Part shown: positions 26,921 through 36,464 of the stretch, in pieces
How the letters are laid out: every line of letters begins with the position of its first letter
Position numbering within the stretch: the stretch's first letter is position 1
NCBI RefSeq assembly: GCF_014205635.1
Contig: NZ_JACIIV010000028.1
Coordinates: 1 to 46,876 of the forward strand
Direction: 5' to 3'
DNA length: 46,876 bases
Origin: Polymorphobacter multimanifer
GTDB taxonomy: Bacteria > Pseudomonadota > Alphaproteobacteria > Sphingomonadales > Sphingomonadaceae
Translations under genes and position numbers: made by a program
The notes under the pieces: model-generated
Databases searched by the model: none
The model's input: the letters and a program-made list of their open reading frames with translations, nothing else
Told to the model about the DNA's origin: nothing

Positions 26921-27312
26921 GATTTCCTCCCCAGGAATTCTCGCCCCGTTCATGTTATCACCAGTTTTGGCGGCGGCAATAGACCTCCTGCTGTGTGCAA
27001 TGGCCGCAACATAGGGTTTGGCAGGCGGTTCGGCGGGGCTGTTTCAGGGGTCTTTTGCGAACGTTGAGCGGGCTCGGGAGGGGTGTCTGACGGGTGCTGT
27101 CGGGACGGTGCTGGCGGCCGGAATCCCCCACAATTTGGGAGGGGTGTGGTGCGTGATATCCGGGGTGGTGGCGAACACGGGCAGATTGTTGGCAGTTCGC
27201 GCAATTGCCATTGTGGCGGTCATCTGGGCATTTTGGTTTGGTGGAAATTTCGGCAGAGCGCGTGTGGAGCGCTGCCTTGCCGGTGTTGGTGATTTTGGAC
27301 GAGGAGGGTGAT
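26921..27312. other. Divergent intergenic region, 392 bases, no gene seen
   Basis: It separates the PQQ alcohol dehydrogenase and the first monooxygenase. G-rich on the plus strand, with the repeated element GGGAGGGGTGT at 27076 and 27139. Short open frames on both strands have no recognisable family. It should hold both promoters. Confidence 0.35.
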
Positions 27313-28821
27313 GTGCCCGACGTGCTGGAACAATTGGTGCCGAGCGACGCGACCGCGGTGCGGGAGTATGATGTGTTGATTGTGGGTGCGGGGATTTCCG
27401 GCATCGGCAGCGCCTATCATCTGCAGACACAATGTCCGGACAAGAGCTTCGCCATCCTGGAGGCGAAGGAGGACATTGGCGGGACTTGGCACACCCATCG
27501 CTATCCGGGGGTGCGATCGGACTCCGATCTTTACACCTTCGGCTATCGGTTCAAACCATGGGTGGGGCCGCCGATTGCGACGGCGGACGAGATCCGAAAA
27601 TACCTACGGCAGGTGGTGGCGGATGCTGATCTTGGCCGGGCCATGCATTTTGGCACGGTAATCGTGCGCTGTTCATGGTCCAGTGAGGAGAAGCGCTGGA
27701 CGGTGGAGACGCGGCGCCGTGACGGATCGGCCGGCGCGACTTATCGGGCGCGGTTCATGTGGATGTGTCAGGGCTATTATGACCATGAAAACCCCTATCT
27801 GCCTGACTGGCCCGGCATGGAAAATTTTGGGGGAAAGCTGGTTCATGCCCAGAAGTGGGACGAGAACATGGACTATGCCGGCAAGCGGGTGGTGGTCATC
27901 GGATCCGGTGCTACGGCTGCGACCGTGATTCCGGCGATGGCCGACAAGGCGGCGCACGTGACGATGCTGCAGCGCTCTCCCACCTATTTCTTCTGCTATC
28001 CGAACCGAAGCGATCTGGCGGACCGGCTGCGGGCCATTGGGGTGGACGAGGAGACGGTGCATCGCTGCGCGCGGCTGGACTATCTGGATAATCTGAAAAC
28101 GCTCGACCGGCGATCGCGGGAAGAGCCGGATATGGTGTTTGAGGAACTGAAGGAGATGATCCGTCAATATGCCGGGCCGGACTTCCAGTTCGAACCGCAT
28201 TTCACGCCGAGCTATCGGCCGTGGCAGCAGCGGCTGGCGTTTGTTCCCGATGGCGACATGTTCGAGCGGATCAGGGAGGGGAAGGTTTCGGCGGTGACGG
28301 ACACCATCGACCATTTCACCCCGACGGGCATGCATCTCGGCTCGGGCGACGATCTGGAGGCCGACATTGTGGTGGCGGCAACCGGCTTCAAGCTGTTGGT
28401 GATGGGGGGCATCACGTTCGAGGTTGATGGGAAGACGGTGGATTGGTCCAGCACGCCGACCTATCGCGGCATGATGTTCGCCGGCGTGCCCAACATGCTG
28501 TGGGTTTTTGGCTATTTCCGCGCGGCCTGGACGTTGCGGGTTGATCTGCTCGGCGACTTTGTGTGCCGGCTGCTAAAACATATGGATGAGCGGCAGGCAT
28601 CCGAGGTGGGAATCGTGGTGCCGCAATCGTTGGCGGGCGAGGCGCTGACGCCGTGGATCGAAGATGACAATTTCAATCCCGGCTATCTGAAGCGGGACAT
28701 GGCCAAGATGCCCAAGCGGCTGGGCGACTTGCCGGAATGGCGGCATTCGCAGGACTATTGGCTGGAGGCTCAGGACATTCCGGCGATCGACCTTGATGGC
28801 GAGGAATTTTCGTACAGTTGA
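27313..28821 (+). CDS. Baeyer-Villiger-type flavin monooxygenase 1
   Basis: A 502-residue FAD/NADPH monooxygenase. FAD motif VLIVGAGISGIGSAYHL near the N-terminus; IGGTWHTHRYPGVRSDSDLY; the Baeyer-Villiger fingerprint is complete as FGGKLVHAQKWDE (F-x-G-x3-H-x3-W-D); NADPH motif VVIGSGATAATVIPAM; and VVAATGFKLL. It is closest to the EthA-like group, which converts ketones to esters or lactones. The GTG at 27313 was chosen because GAGGAGGG lies just upstream. It faces the AraC regulator tail to tail, and probably acts after the alcohol dehydrogenase. Confidence 0.87.
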   Translation: MPDVLEQLVPSDATAVREYDVLIVGAGISGIGSAYHLQTQCPDKSFAILEAKEDIGGTWHTHRYPGVRSDSDLYTFGYRFKPWVGPPIATADEIRKYLRQVVADADLGRAMHFGTVIVRCSWSSEEKRWTVETRRRDGSAGATYRARFMWMCQGYYDHENPYLPDWPGMENFGGKLVHAQKWDENMDYAGKRVVVIGSGATAATVIPAMADKAAHVTMLQRSPTYFFCYPNRSDLADRLRAIGVDEETVHRCARLDYLDNLKTLDRRSREEPDMVFEELKEMIRQYAGPDFQFEPHFTPSYRPWQQRLAFVPDGDMFERIREGKVSAVTDTIDHFTPTGMHLGSGDDLEADIVVAATGFKLLVMGGITFEVDGKTVDWSSTPTYRGMMFAGVPNMLWVFGYFRAAWTLRVDLLGDFVCRLLKHMDERQASEVGIVVPQSLAGEALTPWIEDDNFNPGYLKRDMAKMPKRLGDLPEWRHSQDYWLEAQDIPAIDLDGEEFSYS

Positions 28822-28852
28822 GTGGGCTGGCCTTGGTCGGCATGGGCTTGGT

Positions 28853-29896
28853 TCAATGGCCAATCTCCAGGCCGAGCTTCTGGCGGCGATACTCGAGCGC
28901 GCCGACGCCGGCCCAGCGCTTGAAGGCGCGGGAGAAGCTGGAGGGTTCGGCATAGCCGAGGGCGAAGGCGACTATTTCAATGGTGTTGCGCCGATCGAGC
29001 AGCAATTCCCGGGCGCGGGCGTAGCGGGCGTCATCGACAAGGGTGGAGAAGCGTGTGCCTTCCTCGGCGAGGCGGCGGTGGAGGGTGCGCTCCGAGAGTG
29101 CGAAGAGATGAGCGGCCTCTACGGCGCTGAGCGAGGAGCCGTCGCTGCGGATCAGCCGCTCGGCCAGTCGATCGCGGATGAGGCCGCTGGGCTTGGTGCG
29201 GTCGAGGGCCCGATCGCAGCGTGAGCAATAGAGCGACAGCAATTCATTATCTGCGAGCGGCAGGGGGAGATTGGCGGCGCCAGGCTTGAAGATCCATTGT
29301 GTCTGATCGGCATCGAACTCGACGGGGCACGGGAAATACTTTCGCAGCTCGGACCAGTTGTGCGGGGGGGCAGCGCGTACGGTGACGCGCTCCAGCGGCA
29401 GATTACCGCCCATGAGATCGGCCACCAAGGTTCGGATGGCGCCGAGATCACGATGCTCGGTGAAATCGTGGAGATTGAGGAAGCTGCCGCTCCAGGAGCC
29501 GACGAGCGCGCAGGCGCCGTTGGTATTCGGAACATAGTGATAGTTGATCAGCGAATAGGTGAGCGACTGGTAGCGGCAGGCGATCTGCAGCGCCTCCCCC
29601 AAGGTTCCGGCTGTCATCATGGCGAGACCGAGCGAGCCGTATTTGATGGAGCGATAGCGGAGGCCGATATCGAACCAGATGGTGGGTGCGTTGGCGGTGA
29701 AATCGGCAAACCCCTGCTGAAGCAGAATTTCCTCCTGGACCAAAAGCTCGCTTGCCAGATCATCGAGGAGCACCGGCCGGAGGCTGCTGTTCCGGCAGAA
29801 GGCGCTCCAATCGAGGTTAAAATCGTTCACCAGCGCGTTACGCATGATACGCGCACTCAAATCCGGCAGCGCCGCGTAGAGAGCCTTGGTGTCCAT
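28853..29896 (-). CDS. AraC-family regulator with arabinose-binding-type N-domain
   Basis: A 347-residue activator. The N-terminal two thirds resemble the PF12625-type domain of OruR/AraC-like regulators (LLLQQGFADFTANAPTIWFD, GSLGLAMMTAGTLGEALQ). The C-terminal double helix-turn-helix is clear (ALSERTLHRRLAEEGTRF; IVAFALGYAEPSSFSRAFKR). ATG 29896 is preferred over GTG 29905 because of the G-rich ribosome site. It reads away from the esterase-receptor-ligase genes with 278 bases between, and is the best candidate for their substrate-responsive activator. Confidence 0.88.
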   Translation of the reverse strand: MDTKALYAALPDLSARIMRNALVNDFNLDWSAFCRNSSLRPVLLDDLASELLVQEEILLQQGFADFTANAPTIWFDIGLRYRSIKYGSLGLAMMTAGTLGEALQIACRYQSLTYSLINYHYVPNTNGACALVGSWSGSFLNLHDFTEHRDLGAIRTLVADLMGGNLPLERVTVRAAPPHNWSELRKYFPCPVEFDADQTQWIFKPGAANLPLPLADNELLSLYCSRCDRALDRTKPSGLIRDRLAERLIRSDGSSLSAVEAAHLFALSERTLHRRLAEEGTRFSTLVDDARYARARELLLDRRNTIEIVAFALGYAEPSSFSRAFKRWAGVGALEYRRQKLGLEIGH

Positions 29897-30174
29897 ACTG
29901 TCCACCCCCCGAAGAACTGTGTTTTTTTATTGCGGGAACGCTACCGGCCGTTGGCCGCATGTGTCAATAAGTTGGCGACTATAGTCATGGTGGCACGAGC
30001 GCAAAGCCATCAACCTTGTCCTAGAAGAATAGGGGGGGGTATGTATATTTTTCAATCACATGCCGTGACGAAATTGGATGGCCGCCCGCAGTTTGCTGCG
30101 GCGCTGAAGATGCAGCAAATGCCAGGCCGGCCGGTGGCGTGGTGCTCGTGCTGCTGCTTGATGGAGCGCGGCGA

Positions 30175-31098
30175 ATGAGCGGTCCTTTCATCCTTCCTGA
30201 AACTGCCGCTGTTCTGGCCGGGGTGGCCGAGCAGGGCGGTCCTCATCTGGCGGACATGACCGCGGCCGATATGCGGGCCACCTATCTGCAGATGGGGGCG
30301 GTGTTCGATGTGCCGGCCGAAGCCAGCGTGCGAACGAGCGACTTTGTGGCGGCCGGCTGCCGGATGAGGGCCTATTTTCCGGGAGTGGCCGAGGCTGGCC
30401 CGGTGATCTTGTACACGCATGGCGGTGGTTGGGTGATCGGTGATCTCGATACACATAATCCGCTCTGCACGCTGCTGGCGGCGGCGACCGGCCTAAGGGT
30501 GGTGGCGGTGGATTATCGTCTGGCGCCCGAGCATCCTTTCCCGGCGGCGCATGATGACTGCATGGTGGCTGCGCGCTACTTGGCGGGCAGCCCCGCAGAG
30601 CTGGAGGCGAACGTGACGGGGCTGGCTGTGGCGGGAGACAGCGCTGGTGGCAATTTGGCATTGTATGTGGCGCGCGAGATGGTCGGCACCGTGGTGGCGC
30701 AGCTGCTGATCTATCCATTGGTCGATTCCACTGCGCCGGAGCAGGGCTCATACCTCGACTTCGCCGAGGGCTTCATTCTCGACCGGAAGTTGATGGATCG
30801 GTTTATTGACGACTATCTGCCCAACCATGCTGACCGGGGTGGCGCGGAAGCCTCGCCGGGCTTGCATCCGCTGCCGGCTGATCTGGCACCTGCGGTCATC
30901 GTGACGGCAGGGCTTGACCCGTTGCGGGACCAGGGCCGGGCGTTGGCGGCGAGGATGGCGGCTATGGGTATTGAAACGCATCTGGTGGAGGCGAGCGGTC
31001 TCATTCACGGCATTGCCACCATGCGGGCGGCCTTTCCGACGGCTGACCGGATCATCCGGAGGGCTGTTTTGTTATTCGCTGACACCATTCGTCGCTAA
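30175..31098 (+). CDS. HSL-type alpha/beta hydrolase (esterase/lactonase)
   Basis: A 307-residue hydrolase of the hormone-sensitive lipase group: oxyanion motif HGGGW (82-86), nucleophile elbow GDSAGG (Ser156), acid in TAGLDPLRDQG and His in ASGLIHGIA. No signal peptide, so cytoplasmic. In context it would open the ester or lactone formed by the Baeyer-Villiger enzymes. ATG 30175 follows GGAG. It is the first gene of a transcript that probably continues into the receptor gene, after a very A-rich 69-base spacer. Confidence 0.9.
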   Translation: MSGPFILPETAAVLAGVAEQGGPHLADMTAADMRATYLQMGAVFDVPAEASVRTSDFVAAGCRMRAYFPGVAEAGPVILYTHGGGWVIGDLDTHNPLCTLLAAATGLRVVAVDYRLAPEHPFPAAHDDCMVAARYLAGSPAELEANVTGLAVAGDSAGGNLALYVAREMVGTVVAQLLIYPLVDSTAPEQGSYLDFAEGFILDRKLMDRFIDDYLPNHADRGGAEASPGLHPLPADLAPAVIVTAGLDPLRDQGRALAARMAAMGIETHLVEASGLIHGIATMRAAFPTADRIIRRAVLLFADTIRR

Positions 31099-31167
31099 TT
31101 ACAAAAAGTTATTGAATAATAACAATAATAAAAACAAAAAAATCGTATAGACCCTGGGGAGAGTTAT

Positions 31168-33585
31168 ATGAAGAAGATCGTTTATTGTGTATTGGCCTCT
31201 TCCACTGCGCTGATCGCACTTTGCGCCACGCAACCGGCTTTTGCCGCGGCTGCTGCTGATCAAGAGCAGCAGATGTACGGCGAGATCATCGTGACCGCCA
31301 ACAAGCGCGCCGAGAACCTGAGCAAGGTCGGGTCGAGCGTGGTGGCGTTCGACAGCTCGATGCTGCAGGATCGGAATATCGTGCGGATCGAAGAGCTTGC
31401 GAGCTCGGTGCCGAGCCTTGCGTTATCGCCATCGACACACGGCACGCCGGTCTGGACATTGCGCGGCGTCGGCTTCAACGCGGACTCGCTCGGCGTCTAT
31501 CCCGCCGTCAGCCTTTCAATGGACCAGGCGCCGATGTCCTTCCCCGTGCTTTCGGGCCGCTCGATGTATGACCTTGAGCGTGTCGAGGTCCTGAAGGGGC
31601 CGCAGGGCACGCTGTTCGGCCAGAACTCGACCGGTGGTGCGATCAACTTCGTGGCTGCAAAGCCGACCGATGAGCTGCAGGCCGGGTTCAACATCAACTA
31701 TGGCCGCTTCAACGAGATCAACGGGACAGCCTTTATCAGCGGCCCGATCAGCGACACGATTGGCATGCGCCTTGCCATAGACGCCGGGCACCGCGATGAC
31801 TGGCAGTATAGTTTCACCCGGCCCGACACCAACGGCCAGCAGGGCTATGTCGCCGCCCGCCTGATCACGGTTTGGGAGCCGACCGACAAGCTGAAGTTCG
31901 AGCTGAACCTCAATGGCTCGGTGGACAGGTCGCAGCCGCAAGCGCTGCAGATAATCGCCTCGCTGCCCTCCAACCCCGCCGCGCCCACGGTTGAGGAACT
32001 GACAACGCCATTGACGCCGCGCGACCTGCGTGCCGCCGACTGGTCGACGACGGGCCGTGTAGGCAATGAGTTTCAGGACCCGACGGCCAATCCCGACCCG
32101 CGTGGCAACCGGCGCCTGTTCCAGGGCTTCCTGCGCGCCGACTATGAGGTCTCGGACAGCATCGACCTGACCTCGATCACCACCTTCAACACGCTGAGCC
32201 AGCAGATGTCGTTCGACCTCGACGGCTCGCGGTTCGAACTGGTCGATAACCCGCGCGACAATGGCCGGATTTTCGACTTCAGCCAGGAAGTCCGTCTTTC
32301 AAACGCGGCGTCGGGGGCGCAGTTCCGCTGGACCGTGGGTGCCACATACAATTACAGCGAAGTCGATCAGGAGCAGGACATCACCTATGGTGCCAACTCG
32401 CTGGCGAGTGCTGCCAACAACTTCATCTTCATCAGCACGATTCAGAATTCGGGTGTGATGAACAACTATGCTGCGTTTGCCAGCGGCGAATATGATGTGA
32501 CGGACCGGATCAAACTGAAGGGTGGCGTCCGCTACACGAACACCAGCAACGCCAACTCGATGTGCAATACCGACCTTGTGCCCAGCCAGAATGTGCAGGA
32601 GCTGTTCACCCTGTTGGGCGAGCTGCTCGCCGGCCAGACCGTTCCGCTCGGGCCGGGCGACTGCTATTCATTGAACGAGAACAATCTGCCGATCGGCACC
32701 GGCGGGGTGCCCGGCGGGCCGCTGCTGATCGACCTGAAGCAGGACAACATCTCGTTCACGGGCGGGATCGACTACCAGGTGACCGACGATACGCTGCTCT
32801 ATGCGAACATCTCGCGCGGCTACAAGGCCGGCGCCTTCCCGGTGATCACAGGGTCGACGCAGGCGGTGTTCTTTCCGGCCACGCAGGAATCGGTGACATC
32901 GTACGAGGCGGGCTTCAAGACGCGGCTGGCCGACAATGCCATCACATGGAGGGGCGCGGCCTTTTATCAGGATTACCGCAACAAGCAGATCCAGGGCACG
33001 GTCAATACCGGCTTGTTCGGGCTGCTGCAGCGGCTCGATAACGTTCCGCGGTCGTATATCCTTGGCTTTGAAACAGACATCGTGGTCCGCCCGGTTGATG
33101 GTCTCACCTTGACCGGTTCGGCGAGCTACCTGAAGACGAAGGTCCAGGAATATTCGGGCATCACCGTGTTCGGCGACCAGAAGGACTTTGCTGGCAGCAA
33201 GCTGCCGTTCGCGCCCGAATGGACGCTGATCGGCGACATCGACTACCGCATCCCGACGGCAAATGACGGCGAATTCTTCGTTGGCACCTCGGTCAATTTC
33301 CGCACCGATCAGGCGGCCTATATCGCCGGTGACGAGCTGGCGATCCCCGACAATGGCGTCAATCGCTGGACCAACCGGGTGCCGTTCAACATCGACGGCT
33401 ACACGCTGGTCGATGCGCGGATCGGCTATACCTTTCCGGGTGAGAAGCTGACGGTGACGGCTTGGGGCAAGAACATCTTCAACACCTTCAATGTCCAGAA
33501 CATCATCTCCTACAACAACATCATCACCCAGGCGGTGGGCATGCCGGTCACTTACGGGATGTCTTTGCGGGTCCGCTGGAACTGA
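31168..33585 (+). CDS. TonB-dependent receptor of the catabolic cluster
   Basis: An 805-residue outer-membrane receptor with signal peptide (about 1-27, ending PAFA), TonB-box-like EIIVTANKRAENLSKVG, plug motifs (IEELASSVPSLALSPSTHG, LERVEVLKGPQGTLFGQNS, TGGAINFV) and a barrel ending GMSLRVRWN. It belongs to the FecA/FhuA-like group that is expanded in sphingomonads and used for hydrophobic growth substrates. A strong GGGGAGAG site precedes the ATG. A terminator hairpin follows at 33601. Confidence 0.92.
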   Translation: MKKIVYCVLASSTALIALCATQPAFAAAAADQEQQMYGEIIVTANKRAENLSKVGSSVVAFDSSMLQDRNIVRIEELASSVPSLALSPSTHGTPVWTLRGVGFNADSLGVYPAVSLSMDQAPMSFPVLSGRSMYDLERVEVLKGPQGTLFGQNSTGGAINFVAAKPTDELQAGFNINYGRFNEINGTAFISGPISDTIGMRLAIDAGHRDDWQYSFTRPDTNGQQGYVAARLITVWEPTDKLKFELNLNGSVDRSQPQALQIIASLPSNPAAPTVEELTTPLTPRDLRAADWSTTGRVGNEFQDPTANPDPRGNRRLFQGFLRADYEVSDSIDLTSITTFNTLSQQMSFDLDGSRFELVDNPRDNGRIFDFSQEVRLSNAASGAQFRWTVGATYNYSEVDQEQDITYGANSLASAANNFIFISTIQNSGVMNNYAAFASGEYDVTDRIKLKGGVRYTNTSNANSMCNTDLVPSQNVQELFTLLGELLAGQTVPLGPGDCYSLNENNLPIGTGGVPGGPLLIDLKQDNISFTGGIDYQVTDDTLLYANISRGYKAGAFPVITGSTQAVFFPATQESVTSYEAGFKTRLADNAITWRGAAFYQDYRNKQIQGTVNTGLFGLLQRLDNVPRSYILGFETDIVVRPVDGLTLTGSASYLKTKVQEYSGITVFGDQKDFAGSKLPFAPEWTLIGDIDYRIPTANDGEFFVGTSVNFRTDQAAYIAGDELAIPDNGVNRWTNRVPFNIDGYTLVDARIGYTFPGEKLTVTAWGKNIFNTFNVQNIISYNNIITQAVGMPVTYGMSLRVRWN

Positions 33586-33600
33586 GATCTCCGCCGTCTG

Positions 33601-33638
33601 AAGGGAGGCGTGCGGACCGCATGCCTCCCTTTGTTTTT
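33601..33638 (+). terminator. Rho-independent terminator after the receptor gene
   Basis: AAGGGAGGC (33601-33609) and GCCTCCCTT (33623-33631) form a perfect 9-bp stem with a 13-base loop, followed by TGTTTTT. It lies 15 bases after the receptor stop. An ATG at 33621, inside the loop and stem, is therefore not the ligase start. Confidence 0.85.
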
Positions 33639-33659
33639 GCGTACGATGGAAAGCTGACC

Positions 33660-35234
33660 ATGGCCTCAGAGACAAACCGGACCGACTCCTCAGCCATCGC
33701 GCAGGCGCGGGCGCAGTCGCTTTCGACCATGCTGCGCCGGGCGGCAGAGCGGCACGGCGACAAGACGGCGATCATCTGCGGCGACGTGACCTGGAGCTAT
33801 GCCGAATTTCATGAAGAGATGGAGCGTCTGGCGGCGGGACTGCGCGCGCTGGGCGTGATGCCCGGCGACCGTGTGGCGATATTGGCGCGCAACAGCCATG
33901 CCTTCATGGCCCTGCGCTTTGCGATTGCGCGGGCCGATGCGGTTCTGGTGCCGATCAACTTCATGCTGACGGTCGATGATGTGCGCTACATCCTTGAACA
34001 TTCCGGGGCGCGGGTGCTGTTTGCCGATATGCACACCATCGAGACGGCGCGCGGTGGTGGCGCCGGGCTGGTTTCGCATTTGCTTGGCATGGACGGAGAG
34101 GGACTGTCACCACCGGCAGATGTGCCATCATGGGTGAGCCTGCGGAGCGATGCGGGGCTGGCGCCTGAAGCGCGCGGCGGCGAGGACTTGCTGCAGATTG
34201 TCTATACCAGCGGCACGGAATCGCGGCCCAAGGGGGCGATGCTCTCCCACAACAGCGTGCTGTGGCAGTATCAGAGCTGCATCATCGACTGCGAATGGAC
34301 ACCCGACACGGTGGCGCTGCATGCGATGCCGCTGTTTCATTGTGCGCAGCTCGATGCGATGATCGGGCCGGCGCTGCATGTTGGCGCACGCAACATCATC
34401 ACCAGTTCGCCGGCGGCGGACAATGTGCTGAAGCTGCTGTCCGAGCATCGGATCACGTCGTTTTTTGCGCCGCCGACAGTGTGGATTTCGCTGTTGCGAT
34501 CACCCGATATTGGTGGCTGCGACCTGTCACGACTGGTCAAGGGATATTATGGCGCGTCGATCATGCCGGTGGAGGTGCTGCGCGAGCTGCGCGAATTGCT
34601 GCCGCAGCTCAGGCTGTGGAATCTTTATGGGCAAACCGAGATTGCCCCTGTGGCGACGATCCTTTTTCCCGAGGAACATGCGCAGCGGCTGGGATCGGCG
34701 GGTCGGCCGACGCTGCATGTCGAGACGTGCATTGTCGATGATGCGATGAACCCGGTGGCGGTGGGCGAGATTGGCGAGATTGTGCATCGCTCGCCGCAGT
34801 TGCTGAGCGGCTATTGGCAGGACCCGGAGCGGACGGCGGAGGCCTTTGCGGGCGGGTGGTTTCATAGCGGCGATCTGGGCACGCATGATGCCGAGGGCTA
34901 TATCACCGTGGTCGATCGCAAGAAGGACATGATCAAGACTGGCGGCGAGAATGTTGCGTCGCGCGAGGTGGAGGAGGCACTCTACCGCCATGCTGCGATC
35001 AGTGAAGTTGCGGTGATCGGGCTGCCAGACCCCAAATGGATTGAGGCTGTGACGGCGGTGATTGTTCTGCGCGATGGGCATAGGCCGAGCGAGGCTGAGG
35101 TGATGGCGCATTGTGCGCAGCATCTGGCAGGATTCAAGGCGCCGAAGCGGGTGATATTTGCTGAGAATCTGCCGCGCAACGCGAGCGGCAAGATTTTGAA
35201 GCGGGATCTGCGACTGTCGCTTGTGGGGGGTTGA
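33660..35234 (+). CDS. Acyl-CoA synthetase 1 (AMP-forming, FadD-like)
   Basis: A 524-residue ANL-superfamily ligase that activates a carboxylic acid through an acyl-AMP. Motifs: P-loop YTSGTESRPKGAMLSH, LYGQTE, GWFHSGDLG, DRKKDMIKTGGENVASREVE and the C-terminal catalytic Lys region (LPRNASGKILKRDLR). ATG 33660 is chosen because the upstream ATG lies in the terminator. It is tail to tail with the SDR gene (3 bases between). It probably activates the ring-opened acid. Confidence 0.9.
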   Translation: MASETNRTDSSAIAQARAQSLSTMLRRAAERHGDKTAIICGDVTWSYAEFHEEMERLAAGLRALGVMPGDRVAILARNSHAFMALRFAIARADAVLVPINFMLTVDDVRYILEHSGARVLFADMHTIETARGGGAGLVSHLLGMDGEGLSPPADVPSWVSLRSDAGLAPEARGGEDLLQIVYTSGTESRPKGAMLSHNSVLWQYQSCIIDCEWTPDTVALHAMPLFHCAQLDAMIGPALHVGARNIITSSPAADNVLKLLSEHRITSFFAPPTVWISLLRSPDIGGCDLSRLVKGYYGASIMPVEVLRELRELLPQLRLWNLYGQTEIAPVATILFPEEHAQRLGSAGRPTLHVETCIVDDAMNPVAVGEIGEIVHRSPQLLSGYWQDPERTAEAFAGGWFHSGDLGTHDAEGYITVVDRKKDMIKTGGENVASREVEEALYRHAAISEVAVIGLPDPKWIEAVTAVIVLRDGHRPSEAEVMAHCAQHLAGFKAPKRVIFAENLPRNASGKILKRDLRLSLVGG

Positions 35235-35237
35235 GGT

Positions 35238-35978
35238 TTAGGCGGCGAGGTAGGAACCGCCGGTGACGAAGATGACCTGTCCCTGGATCATGGCGGCCGA
35301 CGGGCTGGCGAGATACTCGATCAGGCTGCAATAATCATCATCGACGACGTTGCGGCCCGAAGGGTTGGTGGCGGCAGACTGGCGCATGATTTCGGGGGTC
35401 TTGTCGCCATAGACCTGACGCAGGGCTTGAGTATCGACGGCGCTGGGGGCGACGCAATTGGCGCGGACGCCGAGCGGGGCAAGCTCCATGGCGAGATAGC
35501 GGATGAGACTTTCGGCCAGCGATTTTCCCGCACCCACGGCGGCATAGTTGGGAAGCGGCGTGCGGCTGCCCCGGCTTGAGAGGAAGAAAACTGTGCTGCC
35601 GGGCTGGAACAGCGGCCGGGCGGCCTGCACCAGATAGACAAGGGCCGTGCCATTGAGGTTGATCGCTTCGGTGAGGGCTGCGGGATCGATGGTGAGCAGC
35701 GGTGCTGGCACAACCTTGACGGCGCAGTGGACCAGCTGGTCGAGGCGATCGGTTTGGGCGGCAACGGCGGCGAGAACGGCGGCAGCACCTTCGGGCGTGC
35801 CTACATCGCCCTGGACGAGATGGCAGCGGGCGCCGGCTGCTTCGATTTCGGCCCGGGCCTGATTGGCGGCGGCGAGATCGGCGCGGAAATTGAGGAACAC
35901 ATCAGTGTCCGGCTTGGCGAAACGGCGGGCGATGGCGAGGCCGATGCCCTTGGTGCCGCCGGTGACGAGGATGGCCAT
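35238..35978 (-). CDS. SDR oxidoreductase of the FabL-like enoyl-reductase type
   Basis: A 246-residue Rossmann-fold protein with TGGTKGIG cofactor motif. Instead of the usual YxxxK the active site reads YAAVGAGK, i.e. Y-x6-K, the arrangement of FabI/FabL enoyl reductases. The C-terminal part (NVVDDDYCSLIEYLAS, AMIQGQVIFVTGG) also resembles FabL. So it may reduce an enoyl thioester or a ring double bond rather than act as a plain alcohol dehydrogenase. It lies 11 bases after the EthD gene, same operon, divergent from the P450. Confidence 0.8.
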   Translation of the reverse strand: MAILVTGGTKGIGLAIARRFAKPDTDVFLNFRADLAAANQARAEIEAAGARCHLVQGDVGTPEGAAAVLAAVAAQTDRLDQLVHCAVKVVPAPLLTIDPAALTEAINLNGTALVYLVQAARPLFQPGSTVFFLSSRGSRTPLPNYAAVGAGKSLAESLIRYLAMELAPLGVRANCVAPSAVDTQALRQVYGDKTPEIMRQSAATNPSGRNVVDDDYCSLIEYLASPSAAMIQGQVIFVTGGSYLAA

Positions 35979-35989
35979 GGCCGGCGCCC

Positions 35990-36307
35990 TCAGGCGTCTT
36001 CGCCCATGGATGAATTGAGCGAGACGCCGAACCGTTCCAGCATCTGGCCGGCGTCAGTGCGCAACGCGGTCCATTCCGGCGTGAGACCATCGCGTTCGAA
36101 CGCGGCCTTGTCGGCCCAGCTCATGATGGCAACGCGGTGATAATCGGGGGCGGCGCCTTCAAGGCCTTCGCCGAGCCGGATGGTTTCGAGGCCGGCGAGA
36201 TTTGGCAGGGCGCGGGCGAGGCGCGCGTGTACGTTCGTATATGCCGTTTCGAAGGCCGAGAGGTCTTCGGCTTTTGGTGACGACCAGAGTGCAATGAGCT
36301 TGAACAT
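35990..36307 (-). CDS. EthD-family small protein
   Basis: A 105-residue ferredoxin-like alpha/beta barrel protein (MFKLIALWSSPKAEDLSAFE; FERDGLTPEWTALRTDAGQM). EthD proteins accompany P450 or monooxygenase systems such as ether degradation; their exact job is unclear, possibly product removal or isomerisation. Two ATGs (36313, 36307) exist; 36307 has better spacing to GGGGA. It heads the EthD-SDR operon and is divergent from the P450 gene across about 157 bases that should hold both promoters; no clear operator was seen there. Confidence 0.8.
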   Translation of the reverse strand: MFKLIALWSSPKAEDLSAFETAYTNVHARLARALPNLAGLETIRLGEGLEGAAPDYHRVAIMSWADKAAFERDGLTPEWTALRTDAGQMLERFGVSLNSSMGEDA

Positions 36308-36464
36308 GAGCATATTCCCCAAGGCAAGAATACAGGCTTGGCGAAGCTCCGAAAAACCGCGTTTCACCCTGTTTTTTAATGGCTTACCGTAGCCAACAAG
36401 TGGTTGCCATGTCAACGGCTGGCTGATACCAGCAAGCCATATTTCGGGGAGGCTTGAGCAGCGC

